A stretch of DNA of 64,000 bases from Pyxidicoccus xibeiensis (GCF_024198175.1 NZ_JAJVKV010000018.1:104630-168629); one strand, 5' to 3'; shown: positions 10,241 through 20,049, counted from the stretch's first letter. A program made the numbers and translations. Notes: generated by a model from the sequence alone, not told the origin.

Positions 10241-10990
10241 ATGAGCCCGGGACCAGAGGACAAGCGCCAGCACACCCGAGTCCCGGCCGTGCTGAGGGTG
10301 GACTACACGGATGGGCGACAGGCCCGTGACGTGACGGAGAACCTGTCCCATGAGGGCCTGTTCGTGCAGACCGAGCAGGCATTCAGCCCGCACGAGGAGG
10401 TGCGGCTCGCACTTTCTTTCCCGGGGCTGCTGGATCCGGTAGAAGTCTGCGGAACCGTGGCCTGGGTCAGGCCGGCGAGCTCCGATCATCCCGGAGGCGT
10501 CGGCGTCCGCGTGGAGCGCGAGCAGGACCGGCGGAAACTGGGTGACATCTTGAGTGCGGCAGGAGCAGACAGCCAGGTGTCCCACGCCGAGCACGAGGGG
10601 TTCCGTGTGCTCATCGTCGAGGACAACCCGCACATCATCGAGATGTACAGCTACGTCCTGAAGAAGCTGGCCAGCGGCGAGCTCCACGGGAAGGTCCCGC
10701 TGGAGGTCCACTTCGCGCCGGACGGGCACCACGCGCTGCTGATGCTGCGCGAGGGCCGCTTCAACCTGGTGATGACGGACCTCTACATGCCGGTGATGGA
10801 CGGCTTCGCCCTCGTGGAGCGCATCCGCGAGGAAGAGGCCCTGAGGACCATCCCCATCATCGCCATCTCCGCGGGCGGCAAGGAAGCGCAGGACCGCGCC
10901 ATGCAGCTGGGCGTGGACATCTACCTGCGCAAGCCGGTGCGCTTCGTGGAAGTGCTGGAGACGGTGAAGCAGCTGCTGCGCATCAAATAG
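10241..10990 (+). CDS. PilZ domain fused to a response-regulator receiver
   Basis: A 249-aa protein joining two signal-input modules. Residues ~7-105 are a PilZ domain with both c-di-GMP motifs intact: RQHTR (RxxxR, 9-13) and NLSHEG (N/DxSxxG, 34-39). Residues ~122-245 are a receiver domain with acidic VEDN, phospho-acceptor Asp in MTDLYMPVMDG (D180), and the conserved Lys in LRKP. There is no DNA-binding or enzymatic output. It is therefore probably a protein-interaction adaptor controlled both by phosphorylation and by c-di-GMP. PilZ-receiver proteins are common in myxobacteria, in motility and development pathways; the partner kinase is not nearby. Confidence 0.9.
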   Translation: MSPGPEDKRQHTRVPAVLRVDYTDGRQARDVTENLSHEGLFVQTEQAFSPHEEVRLALSFPGLLDPVEVCGTVAWVRPASSDHPGGVGVRVEREQDRRKLGDILSAAGADSQVSHAEHEGFRVLIVEDNPHIIEMYSYVLKKLASGELHGKVPLEVHFAPDGHHALLMLREGRFNLVMTDLYMPVMDGFALVERIREEEALRTIPIIAISAGGKEAQDRAMQLGVDIYLRKPVRFVEVLETVKQLLRIK

Positions 10991-10999
10991 TGCGCGGCG

Positions 11000-11015
11000 C
11001 GCACTTTAGAGTGCG
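11000..11015 (+). terminator. Possible small stem-loop after the PilZ-receiver gene
   Basis: CGCACT (11000-11005) and AGTGCG (11010-11015) form a perfect 6-bp stem with a TTAG loop, 10 bp after the stop codon. There is no T run, so this is a weak candidate for termination or 3'-end protection. Confidence 0.3.
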
Positions 11016-11063
11016 ACCAACGTTGAGCGCCGGCGCGGGGTCCGCGTAGAGTCCTCCGCACCC

Positions 11064-12632
11064 ATGCCGAAGCCCGCCATCAACCGCGACACCGTCAGTG
11101 GCGAGGCGCTGTTCATCCTCCGCAACCTGAGGGAGAACGGCCGTCTAGGACGCTCCAACAAGCTGGCCGATGTGAAGGCCACGCTCGAGCCGTCCGTGTC
11201 GCTGGAGTTCGACAACTACTTCTTCTTCCTGCGCAAGTTCCACTACATCGCCATGGACCGCGAGGCCCAGCTCAAGCTCACCGAGCACGGCGAGCGGGTG
11301 GCGGGTGGGGAGCTGCAGGACCGCTTCACCTCCGAGGTGGGCGAGTTCTTCGCGGATCAGCTCGGCCCCTCCGAGGACGAGCCGCCCGTGGCGCAGGGCA
11401 CCGACGAGCCGCTGGTGATGCCGCCGCCCCCGCCGGAGCTGCTGCTGGACGAGGCGGAGGTGGTGATTCCGCCCCTGCCGCCGGCTCCGCCCCCGGCCAT
11501 GCCTCCCGCGCGCGGCTCGCGCACCGGCCTGCCCGCGCTGGAGGTGACGGCGTCGCAGGCCTCACCGCTCTCCCTGGCGCCGGCCACCCCGGCGGCGCCG
11601 GAAGCCCGCCGGGAGGCGACCCTCATCGCGCCTTCGCCCTTCGCGCCGTCCGCGCCCACGCCGGTCGCCGCATCGCTGCCCTCCATCACTCCGCCGCTCG
11701 CCGCCGCCCCCATGCCTCCTCCCGCCGCTCCGACTCCCGCCGCTGCCGCGCCGGCCGCCGCCTCCGCCCCGAAGGGCGCGGAGCTGGACCTGCGCTACCA
11801 GAAGTTCGACCCCATCGGCACCGGGCCGCTGGGCACCGTCTTCAAGGGCCGCTTCACCGCGCTGGGGTTGGACATCTGCCTCAAGGAGCTGAAGGACATC
11901 TTCGGCTACTTCTCCTTCCTCCAGCGCGGCGAGGTGCTGCGGCGCCTGAAGAAGGAGCTGTGCGCCCAGGCCCAGGTGCGGCACCCGGGCGTGGTCCAGG
12001 TGGTGGACCAGAACGTGGACACCGCGCGGCCCTACTTCGTCCTGGAGCTGATGCACGGCAGCCTCAAGGAGCGGCTGGACGCGGGCGGTGGCAACGGCAT
12101 CCCGGTGCCCGTCGCGCTGCGCGCGTTCCTGCAGATGGCGTACGGCCTGCGGGCCGCGCACGCCTCGGGCCTCACGCACCACAACCTCAAGCCGGAGAAC
12201 GTCCTCTTCGACGCGTACGGCAACGCGAAGCTGTCCGACTTCGGCCTGGGCCGCGTGGTGGAGGTGGACGCCACCAAGGGCATGCCCCAGGTGTTCATGG
12301 GCACCGGCGGCATGTCCTATATGGCCCCCGAGCTGCTGGGCCGTGGGGGCAAGGAGCCGGGCGCCTCCGCGGACGTGTACGGGCTGGGCATCCTCCTCTA
12401 CGAGATGCTCACCGGGCAGATTCCGGGCCGCCGCTCCGCGCTGCCCTCCGAGGTCAACCCCGAGGCCCCCAGCGGCCTGGACCAGCTCTTCGACAAGGCC
12501 ACCCAGGACAAGCGCGAGCAGCGCTACCCGGACATGGACGCGATGCTGGAGGACTTCTACAAGGCCTTCCCGGACAAGGAGTACCTCGTCCGCGGCGACG
12601 TCATCCTCTCTTCGGACACTCCGAAGGGGTAG
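11064..12632 (+). CDS. Eukaryotic-like Ser/Thr kinase homologue, predicted pseudokinase
   Basis: A 522-aa protein. Residues 1-100 look like a small helical, winged-helix-like domain. Residues ~115-235 are a Pro/Ala-rich linker, and ~240-515 a protein-kinase fold. The Gly-rich loop (IGTGPLGTVFKG), the ATP-binding Lys (ICLKEL, K274), and DFG (SDFGLG, D392) are present. The catalytic loop reads HHNLKPEN where active kinases have HRDLKPEN, so the catalytic Asp is Asn (N374) and the Arg is His. ATP binding is plausible but phosphotransfer is doubtful. There is no membrane segment. It may act as a scaffold or sensor; serB follows 7 bp downstream without an obvious functional link. Confidence 0.88.
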   Translation: MPKPAINRDTVSGEALFILRNLRENGRLGRSNKLADVKATLEPSVSLEFDNYFFFLRKFHYIAMDREAQLKLTEHGERVAGGELQDRFTSEVGEFFADQLGPSEDEPPVAQGTDEPLVMPPPPPELLLDEAEVVIPPLPPAPPPAMPPARGSRTGLPALEVTASQASPLSLAPATPAAPEARREATLIAPSPFAPSAPTPVAASLPSITPPLAAAPMPPPAAPTPAAAAPAAASAPKGAELDLRYQKFDPIGTGPLGTVFKGRFTALGLDICLKELKDIFGYFSFLQRGEVLRRLKKELCAQAQVRHPGVVQVVDQNVDTARPYFVLELMHGSLKERLDAGGGNGIPVPVALRAFLQMAYGLRAAHASGLTHHNLKPENVLFDAYGNAKLSDFGLGRVVEVDATKGMPQVFMGTGGMSYMAPELLGRGGKEPGASADVYGLGILLYEMLTGQIPGRRSALPSEVNPEAPSGLDQLFDKATQDKREQRYPDMDAMLEDFYKAFPDKEYLVRGDVILSSDTPKG

Positions 12633-12639
12633 CTGACGG

Positions 12640-13839
12640 GTGCCCATGACCTCGCGCCCGTCCGGCAGTGTGCTCGTCAGCGTCACCGGGAAGGACCATC
12701 CCGGCATCACCTCCCGCCTCACGGGCCTGCTCGCCGAAGCGGACGCGGAGCTGCTCGACGTGGAGCAGGTGGTGGTGCAGGGCCGGCTCACCCTCTGCCT
12801 GCTGGTCCGTCTCCCCGAGGCGAGCGGCGTCCTGAAGGAGCTGCTCTTCGCCGCGAAGGAGCTCGGCGTGGAGCTGGACTTCCATGCGGTGGAGGAGACT
12901 CCCGCGGTGGCCGGAGGCGGCCCGCAGCGCTACGTCGTCACCGCCGTGGGCCGCGCGCTGGGCGCCCGGGAGCTGCACGCGCTGTCCGCGTGTCTGGCCG
13001 GGCATGGCGCCAACATCGAGCGGATTGCCCGCCTCACCGAGACGCACCTGGGCTCGGTGGAGATTCGCATCACCCTGCCTCCGGCGAAGGACCCGGACGC
13101 GCTCAAGCGCGCGCTGCTGGAGCTGTCCATGAAGGCCACCTCCTTCGACGTGGCCCTCCAGCGCGAGAGCCTCTACCGGCGCAGCAAGCGGATGGTGGTG
13201 ATGGACATGGACTCCACGCTCATCCGCATCGAGGTCATCGACGAGCTGGCGCGTGCGCACGGTGTGGGCGAGCAGGTGGTGCGCATCACCGAGCGCGCCA
13301 TGCAGGGGGAGATGGACTACGACGAGTCGCTGCGCCAGCGCGTGGCGCTGCTGGCCGGGCTGGACGTCTCCGTCCTGCGGCGCCTCGCCGCGGACCTGCC
13401 GCTCACCGAGGGCGCGGAGACGCTGGTCCGCGTGCTCAAGCGCCTGGGCTACCGCACCGCCGTCATCAGCGGCGGCTTCTCCGTGGCCGCGGAGGCGCTC
13501 AAGTCGAAGCTCGGCATCGACTACGCGTACTCCAACGTCCTTGAGGAGCAGGACGGGAAGCTCACCGGCCGCACCCTGGGGCCCATCGTCAACGCGCGCC
13601 GCAAGGCCGAGCTGCTGGAGACGCTCGCCCAATCAGAAGGCATCCTCCTCGACCAGGTCATCGCCGTGGGGGACGGCGCCAACGACTTGCTCATGCTGGA
13701 GCGCGCCGGGCTGGGCATCGCCTTCCGCGCCAAGCCCAAGCTGCGCGAGGCGGCCGACACGTCCATCTCCGCCAGCGGCCTCGACGCCATCCTCCACCTG
13801 CTGGGCCTCACCGGACGCGAGCTCCAGGAAGTCCGCTAG
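12640..13839 (+). CDS. serB: Phosphoserine phosphatase, ACT-domain form
   Basis: It catalyses the last step of serine synthesis, hydrolysing phosphoserine. The 399-aa product has two N-terminal ACT-like units (about 8-90 and 97-175), suited to serine feedback, and a C-terminal HAD phosphatase. HAD motifs: MDMDST (D189 nucleophile, D191 acid), VISGGFS (motif II), a conserved Lys in VNARRKAELL, and VGDGANDLLML (metal-binding). The frame opens with GTG at 12640 and has an ATG two codons later (12646). AAGGGG lies 10 bp before the GTG, so I kept the GTG, but either could serve. Confidence 0.95.
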   Translation: MPMTSRPSGSVLVSVTGKDHPGITSRLTGLLAEADAELLDVEQVVVQGRLTLCLLVRLPEASGVLKELLFAAKELGVELDFHAVEETPAVAGGGPQRYVVTAVGRALGARELHALSACLAGHGANIERIARLTETHLGSVEIRITLPPAKDPDALKRALLELSMKATSFDVALQRESLYRRSKRMVVMDMDSTLIRIEVIDELARAHGVGEQVVRITERAMQGEMDYDESLRQRVALLAGLDVSVLRRLAADLPLTEGAETLVRVLKRLGYRTAVISGGFSVAAEALKSKLGIDYAYSNVLEEQDGKLTGRTLGPIVNARRKAELLETLAQSEGILLDQVIAVGDGANDLLMLERAGLGIAFRAKPKLREAADTSISASGLDAILHLLGLTGRELQEVR

Positions 13840-13871
13840 AGGACACCGGCCGCGCAAATCCCGCGCGGCCC

Positions 13872-13911
13872 GCGCAAGGCCTGCGCGCCGGGCGCAAGGC
13901 CTGCGCGCCGG
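13872..13911. repeat. Two tandem copies of a 20-bp repeat
   Basis: GCGCAAGGCCTGCGCGCCGG occurs twice back to back (13872-13891 and 13892-13911) in the 75-bp gap between the convergent serB and MshEN-protein genes. Each copy contains an imperfect palindrome (GCGC-AAGGCCT-GCGC). It may act as a double stem-loop terminator, or be a recent duplication. Confidence 0.8.
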
Positions 13912-13914
13912 GGG

Positions 13915-14763
13915 CTACAGCCGCATCCGCGCCGCCAGCTCCTTCTGCTGGAGCTGGCCCTTCTCCAGCAGCAGCTCCAGCAGGGCGCGGAGGATTTTGG
14001 AGCTCTTCTCCTGGTTCTGCTGCACGGTGTTGAGGCGCTGCAGGTCCTCCTCCGTCCACTCCGACTTGGGCGTCCCGCCGGCGAGGATTTCGTCGAGGAT
14101 GTCTCCGGCGCTCGCGCCGGCGCCGGGGACGGGCGGGCCCGGCTTCTCCGCGGGGGCGGTGGCGGGGGACCCGGGCGGGACGATGTCGGCGATGCGCTTC
14201 ACCACCGTCTTGCCGCTCATGTCGACGACCTTGAACTCGTCCTCGCCCTGCTCGTCGAACTCGCCTCCGGAGGAGGACTGGGACGGGGAGCCGCTGAAGC
14301 GGGTGCTGGAGACGGGCTCCTGGTTCCGGTAGTGGCGGAGGATGGCGTGCTCGATTTCCCGCTCGCTCGCCACCATGACGACCACGCGGGCGCGGCTCTT
14401 CGCCGCCACCTGGTCCAGGGTGGACAGGTCCGTGGGGTCCGCCATGGCCAGCACCAGCGTCTTCCCGTTGTCCTTCAGGCCCACCGGGAAGATGCCCTTC
14501 TGCTCCGCCAGGGTGACGTCCACGCGCGCCAGCGCCCCGGCGTCCCGGGTGATGTTGCCCAGCTGCACGCGCTGCATCCCCAGGCCCTGGCAGATGGCCT
14601 CGGCGATGGTCTCATCCGTGGCCAGCCCCAGGTCCGCGACGATGCGCGACAGGCGCCCGCCCCACTGGTCCTGACTGGCGAGCGCGCTGCGCAGCTGCAG
14701 GTCGTCGATGACGCGGGCCTTGACGAGGATTTCGCCGATGCGATTGCGGGAAGGAGCGGCCAT
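13915..14763 (-). CDS. MshEN-domain (type II/IV secretion ATPase N-terminal-like) protein
   Basis: A 282-aa protein without an ATPase domain. Residues ~7-50 match the MshEN c-di-GMP-binding pattern: R-I-G-E-I-L-V, then the LRSALASQ segment and GGRLSRIVADLGL. The whole N-terminal ~145 residues resemble the GspE/PilB N-terminal domain. The rest is a charged, disordered linker and a C-terminal coiled helix (about 225-280, Gln/Lys/Leu-rich). I took the ATG at 14763 (MAAPSRNRIGEIL) because upstream codons run antisense into the CPXCG and hsp20 genes. It could be a stand-alone c-di-GMP effector for pili or secretion; no partner is adjacent. Confidence 0.85.
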   Translation of the reverse strand: MAAPSRNRIGEILVKARVIDDLQLRSALASQDQWGGRLSRIVADLGLATDETIAEAICQGLGMQRVQLGNITRDAGALARVDVTLAEQKGIFPVGLKDNGKTLVLAMADPTDLSTLDQVAAKSRARVVVMVASEREIEHAILRHYRNQEPVSSTRFSGSPSQSSSGGEFDEQGEDEFKVVDMSGKTVVKRIADIVPPGSPATAPAEKPGPPVPGAGASAGDILDEILAGGTPKSEWTEEDLQRLNTVQQNQEKSSKILRALLELLLEKGQLQQKELAARMRL

Positions 14764-14844
14764 GGTCCGACAGTCTACCGTCTGAATGCGCGGACGCTCA
14801 GTCTGTGATGCATACGCCTGCTCCAGCCCCCCAGGAGGCACCCC

Positions 14845-15039
14845 ATGCAGCCCTTCGCCGAAGCCGCCACCCAGGTCTGCCCCTACTGCGGTGAAGAGGT
14901 CGAAGTCGACGTGGACCCCGTCGGGGCCAGCTCGGAGACCTACATCGAGGACTGCTCGGTGTGTTGCCGCCCCTGGACGGTCCACGTGTCCCGGGAGGAG
15001 GACGCCGTGTCCGTCTCCCTGGGCCGCGACGACGACTGA
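14845..15039 (+). CDS. CPXCG-motif Cys-rich small protein
   Basis: A 64-aa acidic protein of the CPXCG family (probable zinc ribbon) of unknown function. It has two Cys pairs, CPYCG (residues 12-16) and CSVCC (37-41), spaced as in a metal-binding knuckle. It has a good ribosome site (AGGAGG, 8 bp before the ATG). It is divergent from the MshEN gene, with an 81-bp shared upstream region, and lies ahead of hsp20. Confidence 0.88.
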   Translation: MQPFAEAATQVCPYCGEEVEVDVDPVGASSETYIEDCSVCCRPWTVHVSREEDAVSVSLGRDDD

Positions 15040-15270
15040 GCCAGGGCCTCTCTGCTCCCTGGCAGGGCAGGCGGGCAGGCTGCGAAAGCGGGGTGCAGGA
15101 GGGCTCCTGGCGGCGCGGGGGCGTTGCTTGACACGTCCGCGAGCATGGTTCTCTTGAGTCCTGTGAGGCGGCGCTGGAGCCCCGGTGGGGGGCCGCGGCG
15201 ACCGCGAAATGGACAACCCTTTGTCAGTCATGACGTGCGCCCGGAAGGGCGACACGCACAGGAGAAGACC

Positions 15271-15714
15271 ATGCAGAGCCGCAACCCGTTCAACTCCGCC
15301 GTCGTCGTCAACCCCTTCATGCGCGACTTCGACGCGCTCTTCCGCGAGCTGACGCAGCCGGTGCGCCGTCAGGCGCCGCGTGAGCGCGTGCCCGCCGCCG
15401 ACATCATCGAGACCGAGAGCGGCGTGACGCTGCAGCTGGACATCCCCGGCGTCGAGGCGAAGGCCATCCAGGTGAAGGTGGAGAACGACGTCCTCACCGT
15501 GCAGGCCGAGCGCAAGGCGGAGCCGCAGGCCCAGGGCGTCACCGTGCACCGCCAGGAGCGCGGCTTCGGGAGCTTCGCGCGCACGTTCGCCCTGCCGGAC
15601 ACGGTGGATGCCTCCAAGGTGGAGGCGCGCTACGAGAATGGCGTGCTCACGCTGACCCTGCCCCGTCGCGAGGAGTCCAAGCCCCGCGTCATCCAGGTCA
15701 AGGTCCAGGGCTGA
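15271..15714 (+). CDS. Hsp20 / alpha-crystallin family small heat-shock protein
   Basis: An ATP-independent holdase chaperone of 147 aa. The alpha-crystallin domain covers ~42-140, with ADIIETESGVTLQLDIPGV at its start and the signature ending ARYENGVLTLTLPRRE (A-x-x-x-N-G-V-L). The C-terminal anchoring motif appears as VIQVKV. The ATG at 15271 has GGAG 8 bp upstream; a longer frame to 15124 lacks family similarity. A TTGACA box (15128-15133) lies in the 230-bp upstream region but no good -10 follows, so the promoter type is open. Related proteins are abundant in myxobacterial spores and heat shock (known from Stigmatella SP21). Confidence 0.93.
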   Translation: MQSRNPFNSAVVVNPFMRDFDALFRELTQPVRRQAPRERVPAADIIETESGVTLQLDIPGVEAKAIQVKVENDVLTVQAERKAEPQAQGVTVHRQERGFGSFARTFALPDTVDASKVEARYENGVLTLTLPRREESKPRVIQVKVQG

Positions 15715-15790
15715 GCCGCGCGCAGACCTCTCCCGGGAGGCCGCTTCCCGCGTCAGCGGTGGCGGCTTCCTCCACACTTCCCCCCTGCCG

Positions 15791-15820
15791 AGGGCTTCCG
15801 CGAGGGGAGCGGAAGCCCTT
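15791..15820 (+). terminator. Terminator-like stem-loop between hsp20 and the HTH-receiver gene
   Basis: AGGGCTTCCGC (15791-15801) pairs perfectly with GCGGAAGCCCT (15809-15819), loop of 7 nt, followed by TTCCTCCCT. It lies between convergent genes and could end both transcripts. Confidence 0.75.
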
Positions 15821-15825
15821 CCTCC

Positions 15826-16407
15826 CTAGCGCTTGGCGCTCAGCGCCAGCGGCACGCGGAACAACTCCAGCACCTGCTGCACGTCCAGCGGCTTGGCCAT
15901 GCACGCCAGCGCGCCGGCCTGCTTGCTCTGCTCGACGACCTCGGGCGAGTGCAGGGACGTCATGGTGATGAGCCGCACGCCCTCCATCTGCTTGCGCGCA
16001 CGAATCCGCCGGCAGACCTCCAGGCCGTCGATGTCCGGCATGTTGAGGTCGATGATCATGCCGTGCGGCTTCTGCTCCGACACCAGCAGCAGCGCTTCCA
16101 CGCCGCTCGTCGTCGTCTGCAGCTCCACCTGCGCCGCGTAGGGCTTGAACGCGCGCTTGATGGCGTCCAGCACCGCGCGCTCGTCATCCACCACCAGCAG
16201 GCGCACCGTGCCGCTGCCCAGCTCCTCCGGAACCGGCATCTGGTGGGTGATGAGGAAGGTGCGCAGGTCCGCCGAGCGCACCCGGCGATGGCCACCCGGA
16301 GTCCTGAATGCCATCAGGATGCCCCGGTCAATCCACTTGCTCACCGTGGACGGATCCACCTGAAGCAAACGACTGATGTCGTGCGTCGTGTAGAGCTGGT
16401 CCGTCAT
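15826..16407 (-). CDS. DNA-binding (excisionase/MerR-type HTH) response regulator
   Basis: A 193-aa protein with reversed architecture: the DNA-binding domain comes first. Residues ~4-52 are a MerR/excisionase-like winged HTH (YTTHDISRLLQVDPSTVSKWIDRG, then FRTPGGHRRV, the wing). Residues ~67-185 are a receiver with VVDDE, phospho-acceptor Asp in MIIDLNMPDIDG (D120), and Lys in MAKPL. I chose the ATG at 16407 (MTDQLYTTHD) because GAGGGGAG is 7 bp upstream; 17 upstream codons are probably leader. It follows kdsC on the same strand by 73 bp. The cognate kinase is unknown. Confidence 0.9.
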   Translation of the reverse strand: MTDQLYTTHDISRLLQVDPSTVSKWIDRGILMAFRTPGGHRRVRSADLRTFLITHQMPVPEELGSGTVRLLVVDDERAVLDAIKRAFKPYAAQVELQTTTSGVEALLLVSEQKPHGMIIDLNMPDIDGLEVCRRIRARKQMEGVRLITMTSLHSPEVVEQSKQAGALACMAKPLDVQQVLELFRVPLALSAKR

Positions 16408-16480
16408 CGCCGTACTCCCCTCTTGCTGCATCATTCCGCTGCCCATGGAATTAATCACCTACCTTGAATACGGGGTTTCT

Positions 16481-17062
16481 TCAACCACCCTGCGCAACGC
16501 GTCTATCAGTCCCTCTCATCAGACCCACTGCGTCGTCCCAGCGGCCACTGGCCTTGAGACAAAGCTCCACGAGCTCCCGAGCGGCCCCTCGGCCGCCTGG
16601 GCTCTGCGTAACGAAGTGGACCTCCTGACGCACTTCAGGAACCGCATCCGCGGGACAAGCGGCCAGTCCCACGCGTGACAGCGGGGCCAGGTCGTTGTGG
16701 TCATCTCCCATGTAGGCACATGCCTCGGCGGGCACGCCCAACTGCTGGAGAAGCTCGTCCAGTGCGGCACCCTTGTCGCGGCGGCCCTGGAATACAGCGG
16801 CCAGCCCGAGCTCCCGCCCGCGGACCTCCACGATGCTCGAGGTGCGGGCCGTGAGGATGGCAGCAGGCAGGCCTGAGAGGCGGGCCATGACCAGGGCGTG
16901 GCCATCCTTCACATCGAAGCGCTTCATCAGCTCACCGGCGGCGCCGTAATAGAGGCCACCGTCGGTGAGGACCCCGTCTACGTCGAACACGAGCAGGCGC
17001 ACGCGTGCCGCGCGGGACGTCAGCTCTTCCTTGCCTGGCTTGGAAGGCGCTTCAGTCACCAT
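16481..17062 (-). CDS. kdsC: 3-deoxy-D-manno-octulosonate 8-phosphate phosphatase
   Basis: It removes the phosphate from Kdo-8-phosphate in the LPS inner-core pathway. The 193-aa HAD-family (C0, no cap) protein has FDVDGVLTDG (catalytic Asp pair), LTART (motif II) and GDDHNDLAPL (metal-binding acids). The DGGLYYGAAGELMKRFDVKDGHAL segment is typical of KdsC. It lies 33 bp after kdsA, consistent with a pyrG-kdsA-kdsC operon. A C-terminal extension of ~20 residues follows the core. Confidence 0.93.
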   Translation of the reverse strand: MVTEAPSKPGKEELTSRAARVRLLVFDVDGVLTDGGLYYGAAGELMKRFDVKDGHALVMARLSGLPAAILTARTSSIVEVRGRELGLAAVFQGRRDKGAALDELLQQLGVPAEACAYMGDDHNDLAPLSRVGLAACPADAVPEVRQEVHFVTQSPGGRGAARELVELCLKASGRWDDAVGLMRGTDRRVAQGG

Positions 17063-17095
17063 GGCTTGCCTGGTTCCTCCCCATGTTCAACCTCA

Positions 17096-17928
17096 TCAGC
17101 CGGGCTCGTGCCCCAGCACCCGGCGGATGTTCAGCACATTTCGTACCACGTCCTCGAACATCTGTGGATTCAGTGAGCACGGACCGTCACACAGGGCACG
17201 GTCCGGATCCTCATGGACTTCCGTGAACAACGCGTCAATCCCGGCGGCGGCCGCGGAGCGGGCGAGCAGGGCGACGAACTTGCGCTCGCCGGCCGTCTCC
17301 CCATTGCCGGCGCTGGGCAGCTGCACGGAGTGGGTGGCGTCGAAGCAGACGGCGAGGCCCGCCTCGCGCATCTGGGCGAGGCCGCGCATGTCCACCACGA
17401 GGTTGTTGTAGCCGAACGTGGAGCCGCGCTCGGTGACGAGCACGTTGGGGTTGCCCGACTCGAACGCCTTGCGCGCCGAGTGGACGATGTCCTTGGGGGC
17501 CACGAACTGCCCCTTCTTGAGATTCACGCCCTTTCCAGTCCGAGCCACGGCTTCCACCAGGTCCGTCTGCCGGCACAGAAAGGCCGGTATCTGGATGATA
17601 TCCACTACTTCCGAGGCAGGCCCGACGTGGCTGGTTTCGTGGACGTCCGTGAGGACCGGGACACCGACCTCTTTCCGGATGCGTGCTAGAATTCGCAGCC
17701 CTTCCTTGAGGCCCGGGCCTCGGAAGGACTTCCCGCTTGTCCGGTTGGCCTTGTCGTAGGAGCACTTGAAGGCATACGGCACGCCCAGCCGGCCCGTAAT
17801 CTCCTTCAGCATGTGGGCGTGGCGCAGGGCCATGTCCTCGGACTCGATGCTGTCCGGGCCGGCGATGATGAAGAGCTTCTGGCCGGGGCCGACCTTGAAG
17901 CCGCACAGTTCAATGGGGAGGGTACCGC

Positions 17929-17932
<4 letters not shown>
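17096..17932 (-). CDS. kdsA: 3-deoxy-8-phosphooctulonate synthase
   Basis: It condenses phosphoenolpyruvate with arabinose-5-phosphate to give Kdo-8-phosphate, committing carbon to Kdo. The 278-aa TIM-barrel product has the family signatures IAGPDSIESEDMALRHA, FKCSYDKANRTSGKSFRGPGLKEGL, TDVHE and CFDATHSVQLP. The start overlaps the pyrG stop by 4 bp (17929-17932). Pairing with pyrG makes sense because CTP is needed to activate Kdo by KdsB. Confidence 0.96.
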
Positions 17933-19584
<1,652 letters not shown>

Positions 19585-19653
19585 CTGAGGGAGGGATGCG
19601 TCAATTATTCTGTTTCCGATGGACGGCCGGTCGGTGAAGCGCTGGACGCAGCG

Positions 19654-19887
19654 TCAGTTGCCGTCCCAGGCACCGGGGCGGGCGACGGCGAACTCGCGGG
19701 CGGTGGGCTGGCCCACGCGGAACTGGCGGAGGTCGCAGTTGCGGCAGCTCCACCCCTCCCACCCACGCTTCACCACCAGGTGCAGGCAGGCGTCGTAGTT
19801 CGGGCAGAACAGGTTGCGCTGGGTATCCACCGCCTCCTCGTCACGGAGGGCAGTGGGCAGCGGGCTGGGGCACGGGGTGATGGACAC
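19654..19887 (-). CDS. Small zinc-ribbon-like hypothetical protein
   Basis: A 77-aa protein of unknown function. It has four Cys arranged CPNYDAC (about 28-34) and CRNC (about 48-51), suggesting a small zinc ribbon, with Trp residues between them (RGWEGWSC). I selected the GTG at 19887, since GGGAG lies 9 bp upstream. Extending the frame further would cross the terminator at 19980-20013. It lies 69 bp upstream of pyrG on the same strand. Confidence 0.7.
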   Translation of the reverse strand: MSITPCPSPLPTALRDEEAVDTQRNLFCPNYDACLHLVVKRGWEGWSCRNCDLRQFRVGQPTAREFAVARPGAWDGN

Positions 19888-19979
19888 GGCAAAGGACTCC
19901 CGGATGGAACTTCGTGGGTCGGCCACTCCCCCCGGCGCGTCCGAACAGGGAGGTCGTCTCCGCATTCCCGAGCCGACGT

Positions 19980-20013
19980 AAAAAGGCCCGTCCCCCATGT
20001 AGGGGAACGGGCC
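19980..20013 (-). terminator. Strong intrinsic terminator after the 15-codon ORF
   Basis: On the minus strand GGCCCGTTCCCC (20013-20002) pairs with GGGGGACGGGCC (19996-19985), a 12-bp stem with a 5-nt loop, followed directly by TTTTTA. It separates the tiny ORF from the downstream zinc-ribbon gene. Confidence 0.88.
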
Positions 20014-20049
20014 CGAACCGCCAGCGTCTGCCACCGCTCCAGGACCTTT

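Noticed and set aside
15128..15156. TTGACA box upstream of hsp20 as a sigma-70 promoter
   Set aside because: The -35 is good, but no acceptable -10 occurs 16-18 bp downstream. It was noted only in the gene entry.
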